The notes: generated by a model not told the origin, from the letters alone. 64,000 nucleotides of DNA from [Clostridium] citroniae WAL-17108 (GCF_000233455.1 NZ_JH376433.1:1-64000), one strand, 5' to 3'; positions 8,209 through 18,185 are shown, numbered from the stretch's first letter. Numbers and translations are program-made.

Positions 8209-9573
8209 ATGATTAATATATATGAAGTAAATGAAACCAACAATATGATCGAGCACGAGAAACTGGACGTGCGTACCATTACTCTGGGCATCAGCCTTCT
8301 GGACTGCGTGGACAGCAATCTGGATCGGGTAAATGAGAACATTTACCGCAAGATCACCACCCTGGCAAAGGATCTGGTGGCCACGGGCCGGGATATTGAA
8401 CGTGATTTTGGTATCCCCATTGTTAATAAACGTATTTCCGTCACTCCGATCTCACTGGTGGGAGGGGCGGCCTGTAAATGCCCGGAGGATTTTGTCACCA
8501 TTGCAAGAACTCTGGACAAGGCTGCAAAAGAAGTGGGGGTAAACTTTATCGGCGGTTATTCCGCCCTTGTAAGCAAGGGCATGACCACAGCGGAGCGAAA
8601 CCTGATCCTTTCCATTCCACAGGCGCTTGCCGAGACCGAGCGCATCTGCAGCTCCATCAATGTGGGTTCCACCAAGACAGGGCTTAACATGGATGCAGTG
8701 GAGCTTATGGGCAGGATCGTGAAGGAGACGGCAGAGGCCACCAGGGACAATGATTCCCTGGGCTGTGCAAAGCTGGTGGTATTCTGTAATGCGCCGGATG
8801 ACAACCCCTTTATGGCAGGGGCATTCCATGGCGTCACAGAGGCGGATGCCATCATTAACGTAGGGGTCAGCGGCCCGGGAGTTGTGAAGGTGGCTCTTGA
8901 AAAGGCCAGAGGAGAGAATTTCGAGGTCCTGTGCGAGACGATCAAGAAGACTGCATTTAAGATCACGCGTGTGGGACAGCTGGTGGCCCAGGAAGCCTCC
9001 AGGCGTATGGGGATCCCATTTGGCATTATTGACCTTTCCCTGGCTCCCACACCATCTGTGGGCGACAGCGTGGCTGAAATCCTGGAGGAGATCGGTCTGG
9101 AGCGCGTAGGGGCGCCGGGAACCACGGCAGCCCTTGCCATGCTCAATGACCAGGTAAAAAAGGGCGGCGTAATGGCCTCCTCCTACGTGGGCGGCTTAAG
9201 CGGCGCATTCATTCCTGTCAGCGAGGACCAGGGAATGATCGATGCCGTAAGTCTGGGCGCCCTTACCCTTGAAAAATTGGAAGCCATGACCTGCGTATGC
9301 TCTGTGGGACTGGATATGATCGCCATACCGGGTGACACTCCATCCACCACCATTGCAGGTATCATAGCGGATGAGGCGGCCATCGGCATGATCAACCAGA
9401 AGACCACCGCAGTGCGCCTGATCCCGGTGATCGGCAAGAAGGTGGGAGATACAGCTGAGTTTGGCGGGCTTTTAGGCTATGCGCCGATTATCCCGGTCAA
9501 CACGTTTTCCTGTGAGAAGTTCGTTACCAGGGGAGGAAGGATTCCGGCCCCCATCCACAGCTTTAAGAACTGA
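8209..9573 (+). CDS. PFL family protein (UPF0210)
   Basis: The 454-residue protein belongs to the UPF0210 family (pyruvate formate-lyase-like fold by structure, function unknown). Recognisable blocks are TLGISLLDC near the N-terminus, ISVTPISLVGGAA, and the C-terminal GRIPAPIHSFKN. The length is normal for the family. Linkage to the ACT protein upstream suggests the pair works together, perhaps under control of an amino acid; this is inference. Confidence 0.92.
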   Translation: MINIYEVNETNNMIEHEKLDVRTITLGISLLDCVDSNLDRVNENIYRKITTLAKDLVATGRDIERDFGIPIVNKRISVTPISLVGGAACKCPEDFVTIARTLDKAAKEVGVNFIGGYSALVSKGMTTAERNLILSIPQALAETERICSSINVGSTKTGLNMDAVELMGRIVKETAEATRDNDSLGCAKLVVFCNAPDDNPFMAGAFHGVTEADAIINVGVSGPGVVKVALEKARGENFEVLCETIKKTAFKITRVGQLVAQEASRRMGIPFGIIDLSLAPTPSVGDSVAEILEEIGLERVGAPGTTAALAMLNDQVKKGGVMASSYVGGLSGAFIPVSEDQGMIDAVSLGALTLEKLEAMTCVCSVGLDMIAIPGDTPSTTIAGIIADEAAIGMINQKTTAVRLIPVIGKKVGDTAEFGGLLGYAPIIPVNTFSCEKFVTRGGRIPAPIHSFKN

Positions 9574-9588
9574 TCAGGGGGAATCCAT

Positions 9589-10230
9589 ATGAAGCTTTAT
9601 TTGATCCGGCATGGACGGCAGTGCAGCAAGCTGTGCAATGTGGATGTTGATTTAAGTGAAGAAGGTTACAGGCAGGCGTCTCTCTTAGGAGAGCGCCTGT
9701 TTCATGAAAACATACAGGTTGTATATTCCAGCAATCTGCTGCGTGCCGTGGAAACGGCCCAGGCAGCCAACCTGTACTGGAATGTGGAGCATATCATACG
9801 TCCGGAACTCAGGGAGATAAGCTTTGGGGACATGGAAGGCATGACGGATGAAGCCATTGCAGTAAAATATCAGGCATTTAAGGAGCGGCAGAACCGTATG
9901 GAGGAGGATATTCCTTATCCTGGTGGAGAATGTGCATCTGATGTGGTGCGCAGGGCGGAACCGGTGTTTATGGAAATGGTCCGAAGCGGCTATGAGCGGA
10001 TCGCGGTGGTGACCCATGGCGGGGTCATCCGGTCCATGACTGCCCATTATTTGGGAATCCCCATGGCCAAGTGGCGGCTTTTGGGATCCAGTCTTGAAAA
10101 CTGCAGCATTACAGAACTGTGCTGGAACAGGGAAACAGGCCGTTTCCTTATGGAGAGATTCAATGATTACGCACATTTGCAGACGCATCCGGAGCTGTTG
10201 AGGAATGCCTGGGTGGATGCAGAGAATTAA
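9589..10230 (+). CDS. Histidine phosphatase family protein
   Basis: The 213-residue protein has the phosphohistidine motif L-I-R-H-G at residues 4-8, a second basic site SSNLLRAVETA, EISFGDMEG and the C-terminal V-T-H-G-G motif. These define the phosphoglycerate mutase-like acid phosphatase branch. It could act on a small phosphate ester such as alpha-ribazole phosphate or a sugar phosphate; the substrate cannot be read from sequence. It is 15 bases after the UPF0210 gene and probably co-transcribed. Confidence 0.88.
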   Translation: MKLYLIRHGRQCSKLCNVDVDLSEEGYRQASLLGERLFHENIQVVYSSNLLRAVETAQAANLYWNVEHIIRPELREISFGDMEGMTDEAIAVKYQAFKERQNRMEEDIPYPGGECASDVVRRAEPVFMEMVRSGYERIAVVTHGGVIRSMTAHYLGIPMAKWRLLGSSLENCSITELCWNRETGRFLMERFNDYAHLQTHPELLRNAWVDAEN

Positions 10231-10275
10231 AGCGCGGACGCAGACTGTGGGAGCGGCGCGCAAAAAGGAGCCGGT

Positions 10276-10911
10276 ATGAAAAAAGGAATTATATTTGATG
10301 TGGACGGAACTTTGTGGGATGCGGCCGTACAGGTGGCGGATTCCTGGAATGAGGTGCTTTCAAAGCATCCTGATCTGGATGTGAAGATCACGGCACAGGA
10401 CATGTATGACAATATGGGAAAAACCATGGATGAACTGGGAAAGACATTTTTTCCATCCCTCACCCATGAGGCATGCATGAAACTGATGACTGAGTGCATG
10501 GAATATGAGAACCATTATCTCTTAAGCCATCCCGGTCCCCTGTATCCCGATGTGAAGGAGACTCTGATCCGGCTTGCCAGGCAATATGAGCTGTTTATTG
10601 TCAGCAACTGCCAGCGCGGGTACATTGAAGTACTGCTGAAAAGCTGGGGGCTGGAGGAATATATCAGGGACAGGGAATGCTTTGGAAACACCGGACTTCC
10701 CAAGGGCGATAATATCAGGATGGTGGTCAGAAGAAATCATCTGGACCAGTGCTTCTACGTGGGCGATACGGCCATGGACCAGGCAGCGGCGGCAGCGGCA
10801 GGAGTCCCTTTTGTCCATGCAGCCTATGGGTATGGAAGAACAGATGGGGCGGCAGCCAGTTTGGAATATATGGCACAGCTGCCGGGAATCGCAAAACAGC
10901 TTTTGGGTTAG
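10276..10911 (+). CDS. HAD family hydrolase (phosphoglycolate phosphatase-like)
   Basis: The 211-residue protein has HAD motif I D-V-D-G-T at residues 9-13, motif II IVSNC, a lysine in GLPKGDN and motif IV Y-V-G-D-T-x-x-D. An alpha-helical C1 cap lies between motifs I and II. A phosphatase for small phosphoesters is the default reading. Confidence 0.88.
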   Translation: MKKGIIFDVDGTLWDAAVQVADSWNEVLSKHPDLDVKITAQDMYDNMGKTMDELGKTFFPSLTHEACMKLMTECMEYENHYLLSHPGPLYPDVKETLIRLARQYELFIVSNCQRGYIEVLLKSWGLEEYIRDRECFGNTGLPKGDNIRMVVRRNHLDQCFYVGDTAMDQAAAAAAGVPFVHAAYGYGRTDGAAASLEYMAQLPGIAKQLLG

Positions 10912-10954
10912 GGGTCTGCACCGAAAGCAGTGGGAGTCTCAATGGGAGGAAAAC

Positions 10955-12172
10955 ATGAATCAGGAAGAGTTAAGGGATGTGGAGCGGGCGCTGAATCTGT
11001 TTATGGACGGATCACTGGAACGGATTTTGCTGAGTAATCCCGTGGACAAAGATGTAATGGCAAAATCGCGTCTGCGTCCCCTTTTGTTAAAGGGGGAGCT
11101 GGTATTCCAGGCCGAGGAACAGGTGGGAAAGCAGGCATTTCACCGCAATATGAATAAGGAAGAGGCAGTGGATTATGTAAGGGAGTTGCTGGACGGGAGT
11201 TTCCGGCAGGCGGAGATCGCCTCAGCCAATGGAAGCGCCCTGATCCTTGTGAGTAAAAAGGGAAAGGTGACCGTGAAGGTGAAGCGGTCTTCAGGCCGGC
11301 CCGCGCGGATCCAGGCAGGAACCGCCGCCCTTTCCCACAATCGGAAAAAACAGTATATCCTGGAGGAAGGAAAGCCGGTCCCCTTTTTAGTGGACCTGGG
11401 CGTTATGACAAAAGAGGGGAAGATCGTCAGCAACCGTTATGACAAGTACCGTCAGATCAACCGTTTCCTGGAGTTTATAGAAGATATCCTTCCCAATCTG
11501 GACCAGGCGGAAGAGACCACGATCATTGATTTCGGGTGCGGGAAATCATATCTCACCTTTGCCATGTATTACTACCTGAAGGTGCTCAAGGAATATCCCG
11601 TGCACATCATCGGCCTGGACTTAAAGCAGGACGTGATCGACCACTGCAGCAGTCTTGGCAGGCAGTACGGATATGACAGGCTGGATTTCTTCCACGGAGA
11701 CATTGCCTCCTACCAGGGCGTGGACCATGCGGATATGGTGGTAACGCTCCACGCGTGTGATACGGCCACGGATTATGCCCTGGAAAAGGCCGTGGACTGG
11801 GGGGCGAAGGTGATTCTCTCCGTGCCCTGCTGCCAGCATGAGCTGGCAAAACAGATGGAGAACGACCTGATGAAGCCGGTGCTTCAATACGGCCTGATCA
11901 GGGAGCGGATGGCCGCTCTCTACACAGATGCCATTAGGGGACAGGTACTGGAATACAGGGGATATAGAACCCAGATACTGGAATTTATTGACATGGAGCA
12001 CACGCCTAAGAATATCCTGATTCGTGCCATTCTTCAGGGAAAGAAAAAGGACAATGGAAGCCGGATCAGGAAACTGACAGGATTTATGGGAGTAGAGCCC
12101 ACAATTGTAAAACTGCTGGCCCCGGAGCTCTTAGACCCTGAACTGCTGCCTCCTAAACCTCTGGTCCCCTGA
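10955..12172 (+). CDS. Class I SAM-dependent methyltransferase (DUF-type, RNA methyltransferase-like)
   Basis: The 405-residue protein starts at ATG 10955 behind GGGAGG; the open frame upstream overlaps the HAD gene and is not used. The N-terminal 170 residues resemble no named domain to me. The C-terminal half holds the SAM motif IIDFGCGKSYLTFAMYYYL and a later VTLHACDTATDYAL and SVPCCQHEL, as seen in cytoplasmic methyltransferases with a Cys-Cys-Gln segment. The substrate is unknown. The last 30 residues are proline/leucine-rich repeats. Confidence 0.82.
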   Translation: MNQEELRDVERALNLFMDGSLERILLSNPVDKDVMAKSRLRPLLLKGELVFQAEEQVGKQAFHRNMNKEEAVDYVRELLDGSFRQAEIASANGSALILVSKKGKVTVKVKRSSGRPARIQAGTAALSHNRKKQYILEEGKPVPFLVDLGVMTKEGKIVSNRYDKYRQINRFLEFIEDILPNLDQAEETTIIDFGCGKSYLTFAMYYYLKVLKEYPVHIIGLDLKQDVIDHCSSLGRQYGYDRLDFFHGDIASYQGVDHADMVVTLHACDTATDYALEKAVDWGAKVILSVPCCQHELAKQMENDLMKPVLQYGLIRERMAALYTDAIRGQVLEYRGYRTQILEFIDMEHTPKNILIRAILQGKKKDNGSRIRKLTGFMGVEPTIVKLLAPELLDPELLPPKPLVP

Positions 12173-12226
12173 CACCGGAATTGCTGTACCCGGAACGTCC
12201 GGCCTCCAAATCTCCTGTACACGGGA

Positions 12227-13486
12227 TCACAGGATGCACACCGGCTGGGTGTACTCATTCCTGGCCCTGTATCCATAGGTATGTGCCAGAATGCTCTGGC
12301 GCACATGAGAAGCGTAGATATCCCGGTTCAGCATGGACATGGATGGCCCTGAAAGGATGCGTGATGCATCAGCCGTCTTTGTGACCAGCGGAACGGCGGA
12401 CTGCTTTTTCAGGACGGAGAGCAGTTCCTTTGATTCCTTTTTAAAACCAAGAATACGGGCGTAGGGTGCATACCCTGCGCTTTTATATTCCTCCATATCA
12501 CGGTCCGTAATGCCAAGGAGGAGATGGAGAAGGGCGCGGCTGACACGGGTGTAAGTGTACTGCCTGGTTTTCAGCTGCCGGATGCGTCCCTCCCATGACT
12601 CCTGTTCCAGAAGGCGTGTGTCCAGGCGGGAGGCCATTTCCCTGGACAGATCCGCGTAAACGGACAGGTCTCGGTTCTCTAGGGATAAGGAGAGCAGGGC
12701 ATAATCCAGCAGACCGGAGAGGTCCTGGGCTGTGACAGGGGGTTCCTCCCGGTACAGGGGAAGGATCGCGGCAGGCACATGGGAAGTGAGCAGGCGCATT
12801 GCTGTGTCCTGCTCTTTTTTTGTCAAAAGGCTGCGCAGGGCGGAGGCGGAAGCCTGTCCGTGTTCCAGCTCCTGGTCGTGATAGCCCTGTCCGCTGCGCT
12901 TAACGGTCACTGGTTTCAGGGAACTGCGGCTGCGGATAATGGCTTTGCAGTATTCTATACCCAGCAGATTGTTGGGAGAGCCCAGCAGGCTGTTCAGGCT
13001 GTCCCGGCTTAAGGGAATGTCTTTGTGTTCCCCTGCCATTTCCAAAAGGGCGTGGTTTCTGGCCTGGGGCCAGCTGAGGCCGCGGCGCAGGCCCTGGGAC
13101 AGGGCGGCGGAAAATACCGGACTTTCATCTGCCAGCAGTGCGGCCGCGGTCTGGATATCCTGAATGGAACCGTCCTCGCTGCCAAAACAAATGGTATCCA
13201 CTGCGCCCAGCGCGGTAAGAAGCGCCACGCCGCAGGCAGCAAAGTCCTCGGCGCTGCTGACAGCAAACACAGAGGGCATTTCCACCACCAGATCGGCGCC
13301 GCAGGCCAGGGCCATCCTGGTGCGCAGATATTTGCTGTATACAGCCGGTTCTCCCCGCTGTACAAAATCCCCGCTCATGACCACCACGCAGAAATCCGAG
13401 CCTGTCAGTTCTTTGGATTTGTTTATATGAAATTCGTGACCACTGTGAAAGGGATTGTATTCGGCAATGATTCCGGTCAGTTTCAT
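12227..13486 (-). CDS. tmcAL: tRNA(Met) cytidine acetate ligase
   Basis: The 419-residue YlbM/TmcAL family protein begins MKLTGIIAEYNPFHSGHEFHI, the nucleotidyltransferase HxGH-like motif, followed by VVMSGDFVQRGEPAV. TmcAL activates acetate with ATP and acetylates the wobble cytidine of elongator tRNA-Met. It is transcribed against the methyltransferase gene. Acetate kinase and phosphotransacetylase lie 2.5 kb away, and yceD-rpmF after them; in Bacillus ylbM is next to ylbN-rpmF, so the neighbourhood is conserved although rearranged. Confidence 0.93.
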   Translation of the reverse strand: MKLTGIIAEYNPFHSGHEFHINKSKELTGSDFCVVVMSGDFVQRGEPAVYSKYLRTRMALACGADLVVEMPSVFAVSSAEDFAACGVALLTALGAVDTICFGSEDGSIQDIQTAAALLADESPVFSAALSQGLRRGLSWPQARNHALLEMAGEHKDIPLSRDSLNSLLGSPNNLLGIEYCKAIIRSRSSLKPVTVKRSGQGYHDQELEHGQASASALRSLLTKKEQDTAMRLLTSHVPAAILPLYREEPPVTAQDLSGLLDYALLSLSLENRDLSVYADLSREMASRLDTRLLEQESWEGRIRQLKTRQYTYTRVSRALLHLLLGITDRDMEEYKSAGYAPYARILGFKKESKELLSVLKKQSAVPLVTKTADASRILSGPSMSMLNRDIYASHVRQSILAHTYGYRARNEYTQPVCIL

Positions 13487-13752
13487 AATTTGTCACCTCA
13501 TATCATGTATCATTTTGATCATTTTCCTGTTTTTTATCATGTCCATTATATCTGTAATCCACACCCGCGTCCAGTATTCCTTGGTCTGGATTGGAATTAG
13601 TTTATATTCAGTTTATAAATCTATAATAAATAGAACACAGATTCTCCACAATCACTTCACAATTCCACCATAAATCCTGAGTATATTTATAACTATCAAA
13701 AGGGTAACATCAAAAAAATAAAATAGAGAAATGTATGAAAGGAGACTTTTTT
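13487..13752. other. Divergent intergenic region tmcAL / HtrA-like protease
   Basis: This is an AT-rich stretch. On the plus strand CTATAATA at about 13622-13629 is a good -10 but its -35 (AGTTTA) is weak, which would fit an activated or alternative-sigma promoter for the protease. I see no palindrome of note. Confidence 0.4.
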
Positions 13753-15216
13753 ATGTACGAGAACGAAAACAGAAACTTAAATGAAAATACAAACCCCGAA
13801 GGAAATATGCCGGAGACAACCGTGAACTGGACCACTCCAAAGCCGGAGGATTCCCGGAACCAGGGAAATAACGGTTATGGCCCGTCATATGGAAACAGCC
13901 GCCAGCCGGGATATGATCCCATATATTCCCAGCAGACCGTGAATGGAGGCGGTCATCATGGAAACGGATCAAGCAATCCTCACCGTGGCCCAAAGAAAGG
14001 AACTTGGGTGAAACGGGCGGCAGGGATCACAGCTGCAGCCGTCCTGTTCGGTGCGGTATCAGGCGGTGTGATGACAGGTGTCAGCTATCTGGGAGCCAGG
14101 ATGACCGGCCTTTACGGCACAACCACGGCCCAGGTTCAGACCCAGGCTCAGATCCCGCAGGTGGCGCCCGCGGTTACCACACAAAACAGTGACAATGCGG
14201 CAACCGTGGCGGCAGTGACCGATGTGTCAGGGATCGTGGAGAACGTAATGCCCTCCATTGTGGCCATCAATGATACCATGACAGTGCAGCAAAGGGATTT
14301 CTTTGGAATGCCACAGACCTATCAGGCACAGAGCAGCGGCTCGGGAATTATTGTCAACCAGACGGATACCGAGCTTCTCATTGCCACCAATAACCATGTG
14401 GTGGACGGCGCCCAGGACCTTAAAGTCACATTTGTGGACAACAATGATGTGAGCGCGGCGGTAAAGGGTACGGATTCAGCTTCCGACCTGGCGATCATCG
14501 CAGTGCAGTTACAGGATATACCTTCTGATACCATGAGCAAGATAAAGGTTGCATCCCTTGGGGATTCGGACAATATTAAGGTAGGCCAGCAGGTAGTTGC
14601 CATAGGAAACGCCCTTGGATACGGCCAGTCCGTTACGGTTGGCTATGTCAGCGCCCTTGACCGGGAGATCACGGACAGCAGCGGGATTACCAGGACATTT
14701 ATCCAGACCGATGCTGCAATCAACCCAGGCAACAGCGGCGGTGCGCTGATCGACCTTAATGGAAATGTGATCGGGATCAATGCTGCCAAGACGGCTTCCA
14801 CCGAGGTGGAGGGCATGGGGTTTGCCATTCCGATCTCAAAGGCACAGGAAATTTTAAATAACCTGATGACAAAGAAAACACGTGTTGCAGTTACCGAGAG
14901 CGCACAGGGCTACCTGGGAATCCAGGGAACCAATATTGATGCATCGGCAGCCCAGGAATTTGGTATGCCGGTGGGAATCTACGTGTACAAGATCGTGGAA
15001 GGCGGAGCGGCAGCATCCTCCGAATTAAAGGAAAAAGATATCATAACCAAGTTTGACGGCCAGTCCGTGACCAATATGGAGGAGCTAAAGCAGATGCTCA
15101 CCTATTATGAGGGCGGTTCCACCGTTACACTCACCGTCCAGTCCCTGGTGAACGGGGCTTATGTGGAGCATGATGTGCAGGTTACACTGGGCACAAAGCC
15201 GGCAGCTGATTCATAA
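13753..15216 (+). CDS. Membrane-anchored HtrA-like serine protease (S1C) with PDZ domain
   Basis: The 487-residue protein starts at ATG 13753, eight bases after AAAGGAGA; an in-frame ATG at 13735 lacks a site. Residues 1-85 are a polar, Asn/Gly/Pro-rich cytoplasmic tail. One transmembrane segment follows (about 87-110) and then an extracellular trypsin-like domain with the triad H215 (NNHV), D245 (SDLAI), S328 (GNSGG). A PDZ domain closes the protein. It belongs to the DegP/HtrA quality-control protease group of Gram-positive cell envelopes. Confidence 0.93.
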   Translation: MYENENRNLNENTNPEGNMPETTVNWTTPKPEDSRNQGNNGYGPSYGNSRQPGYDPIYSQQTVNGGGHHGNGSSNPHRGPKKGTWVKRAAGITAAAVLFGAVSGGVMTGVSYLGARMTGLYGTTTAQVQTQAQIPQVAPAVTTQNSDNAATVAAVTDVSGIVENVMPSIVAINDTMTVQQRDFFGMPQTYQAQSSGSGIIVNQTDTELLIATNNHVVDGAQDLKVTFVDNNDVSAAVKGTDSASDLAIIAVQLQDIPSDTMSKIKVASLGDSDNIKVGQQVVAIGNALGYGQSVTVGYVSALDREITDSSGITRTFIQTDAAINPGNSGGALIDLNGNVIGINAAKTASTEVEGMGFAIPISKAQEILNNLMTKKTRVAVTESAQGYLGIQGTNIDASAAQEFGMPVGIYVYKIVEGGAAASSELKEKDIITKFDGQSVTNMEELKQMLTYYEGGSTVTLTVQSLVNGAYVEHDVQVTLGTKPAADS

Positions 15217-15224
15217 AATACCGC

Positions 15225-15267
15225 AACGGTTCAGGCCGGTCAGGAAGATAAGCTGCCCTGAACTGTT
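15225..15267 (+). terminator. Hairpin after the protease gene
   Basis: AACGGTTCAGG pairs with CCTGAACTGTT (10 of 11). There is no T run after it, so termination strength is doubtful. Confidence 0.4.
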
Positions 15268-15307
15268 ACAAAATACCAATAAATATTTATACCTATTTTA
15301 TGGAAAA

Positions 15308-15318
15308 TATGATATACT
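15308..15318 (+). promoter_or_regulatory. Extended -10 promoter of darA
   Basis: TGATATACT (15310-15318) is an extended -10 element 33 bases before the darA start. The region at -35 has no good match. Confidence 0.5.
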
Positions 15319-15350
15319 GAACCTAATAGACATTAAAGGAGGTTCAGCTT

Positions 15351-15683
15351 ATGAAATTAGTTTATGCAATCGTAAGGAACGACAACGAAGATGATGTAGT
15401 AAGCCAGTTAACCCAACACCACTACAGCGTAACAAGGTTATCGACCACAGGCGGATTTTTAAAAAAGGGCAATACCACACTTATGATCGGTGCGGAAGAC
15501 GATAAGGTGCAGGAAGTTATTGATATCATCAAGCAGGAGTGCGGACAGCACCAGAAGCTTACAGTGAACATGCCATACATTTCCGGTACCACCATGGTGA
15601 ATTACGCCACCATGCCCATGACCGTGGAAGTGGGCGGAGCCACCATCTTTGTGATCAATGTAGACCGTTACGAGAAAATTTAA
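15351..15683 (+). CDS. darA: Cyclic-di-AMP receptor (DarA/PstA, YaaQ family)
   Basis: The 110-residue PII-like protein begins MKLVYAIVRNDNEDDVV, with the T-x-x-GGFL block of c-di-AMP binding PII-like proteins and a C-terminal GGATIFVINVDRYEKI. The start has AAAGGAGG 8 bases upstream. It is monocistronic between its own promoter and the terminator at 15701. It reports c-di-AMP level to partners that are still poorly known in clostridia. Confidence 0.93.
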   Translation: MKLVYAIVRNDNEDDVVSQLTQHHYSVTRLSTTGGFLKKGNTTLMIGAEDDKVQEVIDIIKQECGQHQKLTVNMPYISGTTMVNYATMPMTVEVGGATIFVINVDRYEKI

Positions 15684-15700
15684 TACACATTGCAGGCAGC

Positions 15701-15751
15701 AAAGGCGCCTGTGCACGGCTGGGACCAACAGCATCTGCACAGACGCCTTTT
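15701..15751 (+). terminator. Terminator of darA
   Basis: AAAGGCG-CCTGTGCA pairs with TGCACAG-ACGCCTTT in a long stem that runs into TTTT. Confidence 0.85.
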
Positions 15752-15897
15752 AAATATGTAAATGATTGGATATTCTTCAAGAATCTGGATACCCTAAAGT
15801 CTATATAGGACAGAATAAGGCCCGGTGCCTTTGCTATTCCGTAAAAACATATATATGCAGAGTACTTAAAAAAATGCAAGAATTTGTTAAATTCAAC

Positions 15898-15926
15898 TTG
15901 TTTCCCCCATTCACTGCGTATATAAT
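15898..15926 (+). promoter_or_regulatory. Promoter of pta-ackA
   Basis: TTGTTT (15898-15903), a 17-bp spacer and TATAAT (15921-15926). The leader to the pta start is about 35 nt and contains AAGGAAAGGGG. Confidence 0.8.
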
Positions 15927-15967
15927 AAGTCTATATGCATTATTTACAATAAGGAAAGGGGTATACC

Positions 15968-16963
15968 ATGGGATTTATTGATGTTATTAAAGAAAAAGCA
16001 AGAGCAGATAAGAAGACCATTGTTCTTCCAGAGTCTATGGACCGCAGGACATGGGTGGCTGCTGAGAAGATTTTAAAAGAGGATTTGGCAAATCTTGTTA
16101 TTATCGGAACACCGGAGGATATCGGTGAGCACAGCAACGGACTGGACGTGTCCGGCGCAACCATTATCAACCCACAGACATATGAGAAAACTCAGGAGTA
16201 TATAGATTTATTCGTAGAACTGAGAAAAGCCAAAGGCATGACCGAGGAAAAGGCCAGGGAAACCATTTTGAATGATTATGCATACTACGGCTGCCTGATG
16301 ATCAAGAAGGGCGATGCGGACGGTATGGTATCCGGCGCCTGCCATTCCACTGCCAACACATTGCGTCCATGCCTGCAGGTGATCAAGACCAAGCCAGGCA
16401 CAAAGCTGGTATCCGCATTTTTCCTCATGGAAGTTCCGGACTGCCAGTTTGGCGATAATGGAACCTTTGTATTTGCCGACTGCGGCCTGAACCAGAATCC
16501 GAATCCGGAAGAACTGGCGGCAATTGCAGTATCCTCTGCTGAGAGCTTTAAGCTGCTCACAGGAAGGGATGCCAAGGTTGCGATGCTTTCCCATTCCTCC
16601 AAAGGCAGTGCAAGCCACGCAGATGTGGACAAGGTGGTAGAGGCAACCAGACTGGCTAAGGAGATGGCTCCTGAACTGGAACTGGACGGCGAGCTTCAGC
16701 TGGATGCAGCCATTGTTCCTGAGATCGGCGAGTCCAAGGCTCCGGGCAGCAAGGTGGCCGGACATGCGAACGTACTGGTATTCCCGGACCTGGATGCAGG
16801 CAATATCGGATACAAGCTGGTGCAGAGACTTGGCAAGGCAGAAGCCTATGGCCCAATGTGCCAGGGTATTGCAAAGCCTGTTAACGATTTATCCAGAGGC
16901 TGCTCTGCAGATGACATTGTAGGTGTTGTGGCTATTACCGCTGTACAGTGCCAGAATAATTAA
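15968..16963 (+). CDS. pta: Phosphate acetyltransferase
   Basis: The 331-residue short-form enzyme converts acetyl-CoA plus phosphate to acetyl phosphate, the first step of acetate formation and substrate-level ATP gain. Family blocks include VLPESMDRRTWVAAEKI, DADGMVSGACHSTANTLRP and SHSSKGSASH. It is in an operon with ackA 24 bases downstream. Confidence 0.97.
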   Translation: MGFIDVIKEKARADKKTIVLPESMDRRTWVAAEKILKEDLANLVIIGTPEDIGEHSNGLDVSGATIINPQTYEKTQEYIDLFVELRKAKGMTEEKARETILNDYAYYGCLMIKKGDADGMVSGACHSTANTLRPCLQVIKTKPGTKLVSAFFLMEVPDCQFGDNGTFVFADCGLNQNPNPEELAAIAVSSAESFKLLTGRDAKVAMLSHSSKGSASHADVDKVVEATRLAKEMAPELELDGELQLDAAIVPEIGESKAPGSKVAGHANVLVFPDLDAGNIGYKLVQRLGKAEAYGPMCQGIAKPVNDLSRGCSADDIVGVVAITAVQCQNN

Positions 16964-16987
16964 TAAGATTAAGGAGAATATTACAAT

Positions 16988-18184
16988 ATGAAGATTTTAG
17001 TAATCAATTGCGGCAGCTCCTCTTTAAAATATCAGTTAATTGATATGGAGAATGAAAGTGTAGTGGCAAAGGGACTTTGCGAGAGGATCGGAATCGAAGG
17101 CTCAAAGCTGACCCATCAGCCTTCCGGCAAGGACAAGTTCGTGATCGAGAAGCCGATGCCAACCCACAAGACGGCCATTGAGATGGTAATGGAAGCACTG
17201 CAGGATGCAGACCACGGAGTGATCAAGGATACCAGCGAGATTTCCGCCATCGGACATCGCGTACTGCACGGCGGCACTGTGTACAGCGATTCCATTGTTG
17301 TGAACGAGGATGTAAAGAGAGTGATCCGTGAATGCTTTGACCTTGGACCTCTGCATAACCCGGCAAACCTGATGGGAATCGAGGCATGTGAGGCTGCTAT
17401 GCCAGGAACGCCCAATGTTGCTGTATTTGATACTGCGTTTGGCATGTCCATGCCTGAGAAAGCATATATGTATGCGATCCCTCATGAGTACTTTGAGAAA
17501 TACGGCATCCGCCGCTACGGCTTCCACGGAACAAGCCACAAGTTCGTATCTGCTGAGGCTATCAAGTTCGGCGGCCTGGATCCCAAGACCGCAAAGGTGA
17601 TCGTGTGCCACCTGGGGAACGGCTCCAGCGTGTCTGCTTCCATCGGCGGCAAGTGCGTGGATACCAGCATGGGATTAACGCCTCTTGAAGGACTGATCAT
17701 GGGAACCAGAAGCGGTGACGTGGATCCTGCCGTGCTTCAGTTCATCATGAACAAGGAGGGCCTTGATATCAACGAGATGCTGAATATTCTGAATAAGAAG
17801 TCCGGTGTTTACGGTATGACAAACGGTATCTCCAGTGACTTCCGCGATATTGAGAATGCTAAGGCAGAGGGCAACCATCTGGCAGAAGTTGCACTGGATG
17901 CGTTCATCTACCGCGTGACCAAGTATGTGGGTGCTTACGCAGCAGCCATGAACGGCGTAGATGCGATCGCGTTTACCGCAGGCGTTGGTGAGAATGACAA
18001 GGCCGGAAGAAAGGCTATTTGTGAGAATCTGGCTTACATGGGTGTGAAGATCGATGACGAGCTTAACAATATACGCGGCGAGGAGAGAGTGATCTCTTCT
18101 GCTGATTCCAAGGTAAAGGTTATGCTGATCCCAACCAATGAGGAGCTGGCGATCGCAAGAGAGACTCTTGACCTGGTTCAGTAA
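16988..18184 (+). CDS. ackA: Acetate kinase
   Basis: The 398-residue enzyme converts acetyl phosphate and ADP to acetate and ATP. It shows the family signatures MKILVINCGSSSLKYQL at the N-terminus, GHRVLHGG, GFHGTSHK and HLGNGSS, and TAGVGEN near the C-terminus. AAGGAG precedes the start. The acetate made here is also the substrate of TmcAL, encoded 3.5 kb upstream. Confidence 0.98.
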   Translation: MKILVINCGSSSLKYQLIDMENESVVAKGLCERIGIEGSKLTHQPSGKDKFVIEKPMPTHKTAIEMVMEALQDADHGVIKDTSEISAIGHRVLHGGTVYSDSIVVNEDVKRVIRECFDLGPLHNPANLMGIEACEAAMPGTPNVAVFDTAFGMSMPEKAYMYAIPHEYFEKYGIRRYGFHGTSHKFVSAEAIKFGGLDPKTAKVIVCHLGNGSSVSASIGGKCVDTSMGLTPLEGLIMGTRSGDVDPAVLQFIMNKEGLDINEMLNILNKKSGVYGMTNGISSDFRDIENAKAEGNHLAEVALDAFIYRVTKYVGAYAAAMNGVDAIAFTAGVGENDKAGRKAICENLAYMGVKIDDELNNIRGEERVISSADSKVKVMLIPTNEELAIARETLDLVQ

Positions 18185-18185
18185 A

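Noticed and set aside
10682..10954. N-terminal extension of the methyltransferase over the HAD gene
   Set aside because: The frame is antiphase to a good HAD gene, has no homology, and a strong ribosome site precedes ATG 10955.
13025..13600. 191-codon plus-strand open frame opposite tmcAL
   Set aside because: It is fully antisense to a conserved TmcAL sequence, with no ribosome site or recognisable motif.
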